Assembly (NCBI GenBank): GCA_964030475.1
Contig: CAXIPT010000007.1
Span: 1,866,848-1,930,847, forward strand
Direction: 5' to 3'
From: Tethya wilhelma
Lineage: Eukaryota; Porifera; Demospongiae; Tethyida; Tethyidae
Length of the DNA: 64,000 nucleotides
The translations under genes and the position numbers were made by a program. The notes under the pieces were generated by a model. The model was not told where the DNA came from, did not search any database, and was given only the letters and a program-made list of their open reading frames with translations. Within the stretch, counting starts at the first letter, position 1; the number at the start of each line of letters is the position of its first letter. Shown here piece by piece: positions 61,058 to 64,000 of this stretch.

Positions 61058-63070
61058 NAAACAAGAATCTAATGAGGAAAGAAAGTTTCTAAAAGGTCTC
61101 AAAGAGCGTCAAGATTCTGATATGAAACAGTTCAGTGCACAGCAAAGAACTGACTACAGATCGACAAAAACACTCTTCAAGAGACAACTCGACGAGAATG
61201 CCTCTCTCAGCAACCAACAACGCAAACAGATGCTCGAGGAGAGAAAGAAAGAGTTGCACCTTCAACAGAAGCACAACGAGAGCGAACATCTTCACATCTT
61301 GAAGACAATCGCCGAACACAGCACCGTCGAGTTTCGCCAAGCCCAGCTCCAAGACAGACAGGCATTTGAAAAGGCTCTCCTACAAGAGGTGAGTGTCATA
61401 GTGTGATGTACATGTACGCATGTTGGAAAGTTGCATGATCTCAAATAGCACTATGTATATTAATGGCATTCCACGGGCAAATATACCACGTACATATATT
61501 TGTTGACACCCCCTTAAGTTTATTTCTTATCAAGCCAGCTAGTGGATAGGTCTAGATGATTGATAAGTAATAGAATGAATTTGTGTGTTATTTTGTTTGA
61601 ATGGTGAATCTCTGTGACCATATTTTTGGAATAATAAAGTATGCTGATGGTTTCAGGGGCAAAGAAAGCGGTCATAAGTTAACTCATGTATGGTCATCTT
61701 CATTCATTTTGTCACGTGTTGTATAGCGTACATATAGAGTTAATTTACCAAAGTTGATAGACTAGAAGTTTAGCCCTACTTGTGGTAGTAGAGGAATGGT
61801 TAGTCTCTATATTTAGGAGCTTGGTTTTGATGGTGATATTTTTTTCTTCCTTCAGGAGTTGAACGTGATGCAAGTCCACAAGGACAACGGTCAAGAGATG
61901 AGAAGAAGACACCTCGCCAGTACGATAGAGCTCCAGTACCAACAGCTCCGCTCCCTGCACGAGACGAGGACCGACCACCTCAACAAGCAGCACAGATCGG
62001 AGTGGGACAACCAGCTCAGTTACAGCAGGAAGGCCGAGAGAGAGCTGAGGAAGAAACACGTCTTAGAGCTCAAGGAACACCCCAAGAGCTTACGTGTAAG
62101 TGATGGCATTATTTAGACATAATATTGTCATGATTAAGGATATGAAGAGAGATTTTCATAAGCTTCTTAAACTTTGTGTGCCACAAAATTGTGCCATATC
62201 TTAATAAACATGAAATAGTCCGCAGGCAATAAGAAGTTAGGAGCTTATGTATAATTTTTCCAACTGACTTATAATGTATATTCAACTAGATACAAGTGCT
62301 ATAAAACAGACAATACTTGATCACTCTTATCTGCTTTTTTAAAAAGTTTTTTGCTCTCCTATAATGCCAGTTAGTGTGCATTAATTGATGTAAGTTTTAA
62401 CCCTTATTCTCGTCTCCCCTTTCAGACGCAAGAATTACAAATCAAGAAGCAGTACAACGATACTGTTCGAATCCAGAACCGGCAATACAAGGCCCTCCAG
62501 AGGCAGATGATCTCCACGGTGCCCAAGGACAGACACAAGGAGGTCCTGAGGCAGTCCAAGGAGGAGCAGATGAGGAAGATAGCCATGTTGGCCATGCAGT
62601 ACGAGAGGACCATTGCCGACATGGCTCAACAGCAGACTGTGAGTTATTGTGTGGTAGTCTTTTTGCCCTTTTTTTCTTTCTTTTAAATTCATTTTGTGCC
62701 TCAAAGTTTTTTAGCTTTATATACAGTATTACTGATTATCTATCAATTTTGTACTGCAATTGGTTCACAAAGATTGTTTTTACTCTATAGTATGACAATA
62801 GGTGACAGTGAGTATATTATTGCATTCACGTTCACTCAACACCATGCCCCCCTCCCCCTCCCTCTCCTCCCCCTCCACAGGTGAAGCTGGACGAGACCCA
62901 GTTGTCAGAACAAGAGGCCCTTAGGAAACAGCTCCAACAAGAACAAGAACTGCTACAGACTTTCCAAGAGAGTCAGGAGGCCAAACTGCTGGCTCAGCAC
63001 GAAAGAGAGAAGAAGGCACTAGACGAGAAGGTGGAGGCGAGCAAACGAGAGCTAGAAAAACAGGTTTGTG

Positions 63071-63115
<45 letters not shown>

Positions 63116-63498
63116 GCGTGTGTGTGTATGTGACATCAAACTTCTCATCTATGAAAAATTTTGATGAAAACCATCGATCCTTCAAAAAAGATTTTGGGGC
63201 AAGCGCATTACAAGATAACTCAAGTCCTAACAATTGCCTCTATTTACGTGAGTTTGCGTGTATAAATTGTTCATTTCTCCCTCAGATCTTTGAAGAGAGT
63301 ACGAAACTACAAAACTTACGACTGGAAAGACAAAAAGAACTCCAAAAGAGACATTTAAAAGAGTTACGAGATTTTGCCGAGGCTTTCTGCAACGATAAAG
63401 TGAGCATGACATCCGCTGACAGACAGAGTGCCGAACGGTCTTCACTCACTTCCGATCAGAGCAACACTAACGTTTCCATGGGAACGGCCTCACTGTGA
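52801..63498 (+). CDS. TAOK: TAO kinase (STE20 family), kinase catalytic core missing from the assembly
   Basis: Stress-responsive Ser/Thr kinase upstream of p38 and Hippo pathways. Exon 1 is 52801-52932 (second copy 53414-53545): [17 protein letters not shown], the glycine-rich loop. Then 55359-55430 ([16 protein letters not shown], the ATP-binding Lys), 56102-56203, 56294-56339 ([15 protein letters not shown]) and 57535-57593 ([20 protein letters not shown]). The HRD, DFG and APE motifs should follow but do not. Next come 58274-58409, 59017-59252 (copy near 59560-59796), 60328-60467, about 60828-60971, about 61066-61388, about 61856-62095, about 62427-62640, about 62881-63063 and about 63286-63498. 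These encode the coiled-coil tail: [58 protein letters not shown] and [13 protein letters not shown] match the TAOK tail. The C-terminus is shorter than in vertebrates. Confidence 0.9.
53244..53846 (+). repeat. Allelic-type duplicate block 1, copy 2
   Basis: Second copy of 52631-53242, including a second TAOK exon 1 with ATG at 53414. Confidence 0.93.
54008..54215. repeat. Dispersed repeat family B copy with inverted ends
   Basis: Starts TATAGCGGGAAATTTTCGTG and ends CGAAAATTTCCCGCTATACG, perfect or near-perfect inverted ends of about 18 bp; a related half is at 48225-48262 (AAATTTCCCGCTATATACCG). It lies in a TAOK intron. Confidence 0.8.
54592..54738. repeat. Interrupted (CA)n microsatellite
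   Basis: CA and CATA mixture in a TAOK intron. Confidence 0.9.
56099..56576 (+). repeat. Allelic-type duplicate block 2, copy 1 (TAOK exons 3-4)
   Basis: Repeats at 56578-57055 with a 479-bp offset and no difference that I can see; the single N is at 56577. Confidence 0.95.
56578..57055 (+). repeat. Allelic-type duplicate block 2, copy 2
   Basis: Second copy of two kinase-domain exons ([11 protein letters not shown]… and [12 protein letters not shown]…). Only one set can be used in a functional transcript. Confidence 0.95.
57222..57432 (+). repeat. Dispersed repeat family A copy
   Basis: Near-full match to 43118-43358, with ends GTATAACTCCATATTTTTGT and AAAAATTTGGAGCCATACGG in inverted arrangement. 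Confidence 0.8.
58968..59509 (+). repeat. Allelic-type duplicate block 3, copy 1 (TAOK Ala/Lys-rich exon)
   Basis: Repeats at 59511-60029. The exon copies differ by a 3-bp insertion (ACCAATACT against ACCTCCAACACT) and a few substitutions; the single N is at 59510. Confidence 0.93.
59318..59509 (+). repeat. T-rich minisatellite, unit (T)nAGTGTGCCCATCC
   Basis: At least seven units of about 20-28 bp (GTGTGCCCATCC followed by 6-11 T and AG) in a TAOK intron. A second allele-like copy is at about 59860-60045, where later units read GTGTGCCCACCC or GTGTCCACCC. Confidence 0.9.
59511..60029 (+). repeat. Allelic-type duplicate block 3, copy 2
   Basis: Second copy of 58968-59509; the T-run lengths in its minisatellite differ from copy 1. 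Confidence 0.93.
60221..60316. repeat. (CA)n/(CAGA)n microsatellite
   Basis: CA runs flanking a short GACAGACAGACA block, just before a TAOK exon acceptor. Confidence 0.9.
61024..61058. repeat. (CT)n microsatellite ending in a single N at an exon start
   Basis: The CT run meets an N at 61058 only a few bases before the next TAOK exon ([12 protein letters not shown]), so that exon's acceptor is not visible and its first codons are uncertain. Confidence 0.9.
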
Positions 63499-63897
63499 CA
63501 TCACTGAATGTCGGTTTATTATTATTATTATTGTGATTATAATAAACATAATTTTAGTCTTATTACAGGAGTGTAATTGTTACTATGTTGTGTAGTTGTA
63601 TTATTATTATTTTTTTTTTCTCTGTTAATAACTAACTTACTAGTGGTTTACATGTGATGTATTATAATAATTATTACTGTGGTCATTATAGTGTGAACTT
63701 TTTAAAAATAAATTAATTTAAATATATACCAGTTGTGTGACTTCTCACCTCTAAATAACTATTAATAACTTGATTTTCTATTTTTGTGTGTATTAGCAGC
63801 ATTCATAATAATTATTATTGTATGATAATACTCGGTATATATGTACCTGCGTGTGTACATGTGTAGTCTGACACACTGCAACATTATACGTATTATC
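63499..63897. other. TAOK 3'UTR and intergenic sequence
   Basis: AT-rich, with AATAAA at 63540-63545 and a second at 63708-63713 as possible polyadenylation signals. No gene recognised. Confidence 0.55.
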
Positions 63898-64000
63898 GTG
63901 AAACCTCCAAACAAGGACACTTTGGGGACAATTAAGATTTGGCTTGTTTTGTCCATGTAGAGGTTTACAATACAGTGTCCCTGTCTCAGAGGATCCACGT
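63898..64000 (+). repeat. Dispersed repeat family E, continuing off the window
   Basis: GTGAAACCTCCAAACAAGGA, CACTTTGGGGACAAT, TTTGGCTTGTTTTGTCC and TACAATACAGTGTCCCTGTC match the units in the USP30 intron at 16197-16390 and 16720-16815 (inverted). Confidence 0.85.

Overview
The window is nuclear DNA from an animal. It is intron-rich: GT–AG introns, often only 50–400 bp, interrupt nearly every gene. It is AT-rich between genes and full of (CA)n/(GT)n and (GA)n/(CT)n microsatellites. Gene content is animal-type (USP30, LRRC56, HEATR6, C1QBP, TAO kinase, DYNLL, SRSF1, a FAAP20-like Fanconi factor). Compactness, very short head-to-head promoters and protein divergence suggest an early-branching metazoan. 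A demosponge (Amphimedon-like) is my best guess, but that is inference, not something the sequence proves. It is a draft scaffold: there are N runs at 21446-22281 and 49186-49208, and single Ns at 33705, 45415, 51347, 53243, 56577, 59510 and 61058.

Layout. 1-408 is the last exon of an unrecognised gene. 1147-3468 holds MRPS23 and a FAAP20-like gene, both on minus. 3531-5827 is TMEM120, 5959-9177 LRRC56, 9706-11339 RPL6 (-), 11548-13750 DDX55, 13928-15032 14-3-3. 15715-18862 is USP30 (-), head-to-head with PRKRIP1 (18941-20124). 20768-24101 is a PP1 catalytic subunit (-) cut by the large gap, head-to-head with C1QBP (24251-25862). DENR and TRIAP1 follow on minus, then DYNLL and an unrecognised two-exon gene on plus. 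30059-32582 is a tandem pair of SRSF1-like genes. 33398-38547 carries an SRR1-like gene, a CUE-domain gene and ADF/cofilin, all on minus. 40008-50535 carries HEATR6 and an EF-hand gene, each split over both strands. 51619-52442 is a truncated phytanoyl-CoA dioxygenase-like gene (-). 52801-63498 is a TAO kinase containing three duplicated blocks and lacking its catalytic core.

The strongest structural observation is that the block 45416-49185 looks inverted. Flipping it completes HEATR6 and also reunites the two halves of the EF-hand gene. Both ends of the block are N gaps, so a mis-oriented contig is the likely cause. In the TAO kinase locus three single-N joins each sit between two copies of the same 0.5-0.6 kb sequence, as expected for uncollapsed alleles.

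The neighbours are mostly unrelated housekeeping genes and do not form a pathway. Several products act in mitochondria (MRPS23, USP30, C1QBP, TRIAP1), but I see no operon-like logic. I found no convincing new molecular system. The items most worth pursuing are the FAAP20-like protein with a UBZ finger split across exons and a duplicated WTP motif, the serine-type catalytic triad in the USP30 homologue, the tandem SRSF1 pair, an EF-hand gene I cannot name, and several fold-back (MITE-like) repeat families, one copy with a clean 9-bp target-site duplication.
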